NCBI GenBank assembly: GCA_016719815.1 | Contig: JADJYK010000001.1 | Span: 62,001-126,000, forward strand | Length of the DNA stretch: 64,000 nt | Origin: Chitinophagaceae bacterium | GTDB lineage: Bacteria; Bacteroidota; Bacteroidia; Chitinophagales; Chitinophagaceae | Direction of reading: 5' to 3' | In this document: positions 63,083 through 64,000 of the stretch, piece after piece | Numbering within the stretch: position 1 is the first letter of the stretch | Layout: the number at the start of each line of letters is the position of its first letter | Notes under the pieces: model-generated | Database searches by the model: none | What the model was told of the DNA's origin: nothing | What the model saw: only the letters and a program-made list of their open reading frames with translations | Position numbers and translations under genes: made by a program

Positions 63083-64000
63083 ATGAAAAAAAGTATAACC
63101 ACTTTGCTGATTCTTTTAACCGCCGGATTTATTTACGGACAAACGACTTACTACTGGGTAGGCGGCACAGCAGCCACAACAGGTGTTACCACTTCTACTA
63201 ACTGGAATACTGCGTTAAATGGAACCGGTACGCCCCGGCCATCATCAACCGGTACTACAGATATACTGGTGTTTGACGGTTCAAACTTGGGCGGTGCCGC
63301 TCCGGCCACAGGGCCAGCAACTATCCTGGTTAACAGCAGTATTTCATGTGCGCAAGTCAGGTTGATAAATGCTGCCAATATTTCTTTTGTGAGACCAACC
63401 AGCGGTACGAGTACTGTAACGATTAATGGTGAAGCTGGCGATGACTTTTTTATGGAAGCTGGTACAGACCTTAAATTTGTTTCTACTGTGGGCAGTATCA
63501 GGATGGCAATGCTTGCAACAACCACCGGACGGGTAAGCGGAGCAATAACAATGATTACAGCCTTACAGGCAAGGTTCGATAATACTACTGCCGGTTCACC
63601 TGGTTCATTTATTTTTACAAACGGGGCAAGCTTAACAACAAATATTACTTCTTCCTCTTCCTCTTATGCATTTGGCAGTAGTTCTCAATCATCTGAAAAA
63701 TGGGTGATATTTGAAGATGGGGCTCATTTATATTATGACGGGGGTTATAGCCCATTTGGCAGCAGTTCTGCTTTTTCGCCACTTGATTTGAGGCCCGGCA
63801 GCACCTGGCACCACAGGGCCAATAACGGACTCGGTGTATTCTGCAACAGAAAAAGTTTTGGAAATGTGATTGTTGAGAATAACGCTACCATGACAGCTGA
63901 AGGTCCGGTGTACAGAATAAATAATCTTACGGTAAATTCCGGAAGTACATTTACTAGTCACAGTTCAGGGCAAACAGCTGTGATGGGTGACATCATCGTT
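63083..64000 (+). CDS. Large exported surface-type protein, 5' part only
   Basis: The open frame runs from the ATG 63083 (MKKSITTLLILLTAGFIYGQ) to the window end without a stop, 306 residues so far. After the signal peptide, TTYYWVGGTAATTG leads into repetitive Ser/Thr/Gly-rich beta strands such as ATILVNSSISCAQVRLIN and FGNVIVENNATMTAEGP. This looks like the beginning of a long adhesin- or T9SS-type surface protein of the Chitinophagaceae. A C-terminal sorting domain would lie outside the window. Its function beside the alginate genes is unknown. Confidence 0.7.
   Translation, partial: MKKSITTLLILLTAGFIYGQTTYYWVGGTAATTGVTTSTNWNTALNGTGTPRPSSTGTTDILVFDGSNLGGAAPATGPATILVNSSISCAQVRLINAANISFVRPTSGTSTVTINGEAGDDFFMEAGTDLKFVSTVGSIRMAMLATTTGRVSGAITMITALQARFDNTTAGSPGSFIFTNGASLTTNITSSSSSYAFGSSSQSSEKWVIFEDGAHLYYDGGYSPFGSSSAFSPLDLRPGSTWHHRANNGLGVFCNRKSFGNVIVENNATMTAEGPVYRINNLTVNSGSTFTSHSSGQTAVMGDIIV

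Noticed and set aside
1..64000. tRNA, rRNA, CRISPR array, insertion sequence or prophage
   Set aside because: No cloverleaf-like segment, no spaced direct repeats and no transposase or phage gene were seen by eye.

Overview
The window looks like a chromosome segment of a Bacteroidota bacterium, most likely of the Chitinophagaceae type. The signs are AT-leaning DNA, lipoproteins and secreted enzymes with short Lys-rich signal peptides, TAnnTTTG-type promoter elements, Bacteroidota-style isoenzymes (UxaA/UxaB/UxaC with a short-chain D-mannonate oxidoreductase, LptB, DUF2490, ArsF/ArsG proteins), and period-7 repeats near and inside genes. I saw no rRNA, tRNA, CRISPR array, insertion sequence or prophage.

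Region 1 (1-18163, plus strand) is a nearly complete pectin/galacturonate utilisation locus. It holds a GH43 tail, an exported Gfo/Idh/MocA oxidoreductase, a small SnoaL-like protein, GH28 polygalacturonase, GH105 with a C-terminal DUF4350-like domain, and a CE8 pectinesterase. These are followed by uxaB, uxaA, a D-mannonate oxidoreductase-like SDR, uxaC, kduD, kduI, kdgK, a YhcH-type protein, kdgA and an ExuT-like transporter. Pectin would be cut and de-esterified outside the cytoplasm. Galacturonate (UxaC-UxaB-UxaA) and unsaturated uronate (KduI-KduD) would both be funnelled to 2-keto-3-deoxygluconate, then through KdgK and KdgA to pyruvate and glyceraldehyde-3-phosphate.

Region 2 (18170-45403) is mixed housekeeping: a nucleoside deaminase, MsrB, adenylate kinase, PaaZ plus an enoyl-CoA hydratase, two HhH DNA glycosylases, FabG, a GH3-like protein, adenosine deaminase, an HAD phosphatase, LptB, MetF, a periplasmic PpiC isomerase, a TlpA-like protein, RlmD, two rhomboids, an EEP nuclease, CysS and a SulP transporter. 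Region 3 (45501-49753, minus strand) is an arsenic-type operon: arsR, a redox-disulfide protein, rhodanese, permease, ArsF, ArsG and Acr3. Region 4 (49928-53871) holds small membrane, pentapeptide and lipoprotein genes and a dipeptide epimerase.

Region 5 (53880-64000) is an alginate locus: a PL6 lyase and a LacI regulator on the minus strand, divergent from an SDR (probable DEH reductase), a PL17 oligoalginate lyase, the KdgF cupin, a beta-helix lipoprotein, an MFS transporter and the start of a large exported protein. A 14-bp palindrome in front of the LacI gene recurs with one mismatch upstream of GH28, and related half-sites form an inverted repeat upstream of kduD. This suggests that one LacI regulator couples the alginate and pectin loci, which share KdgK and KdgA.

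About 19 otherwise intact genes are broken, mostly by single-base gains or losses in mononucleotide runs. Most of these are probably sequencing or assembly errors rather than true pseudogenes, so broken genes are annotated over their full reconstructed span.
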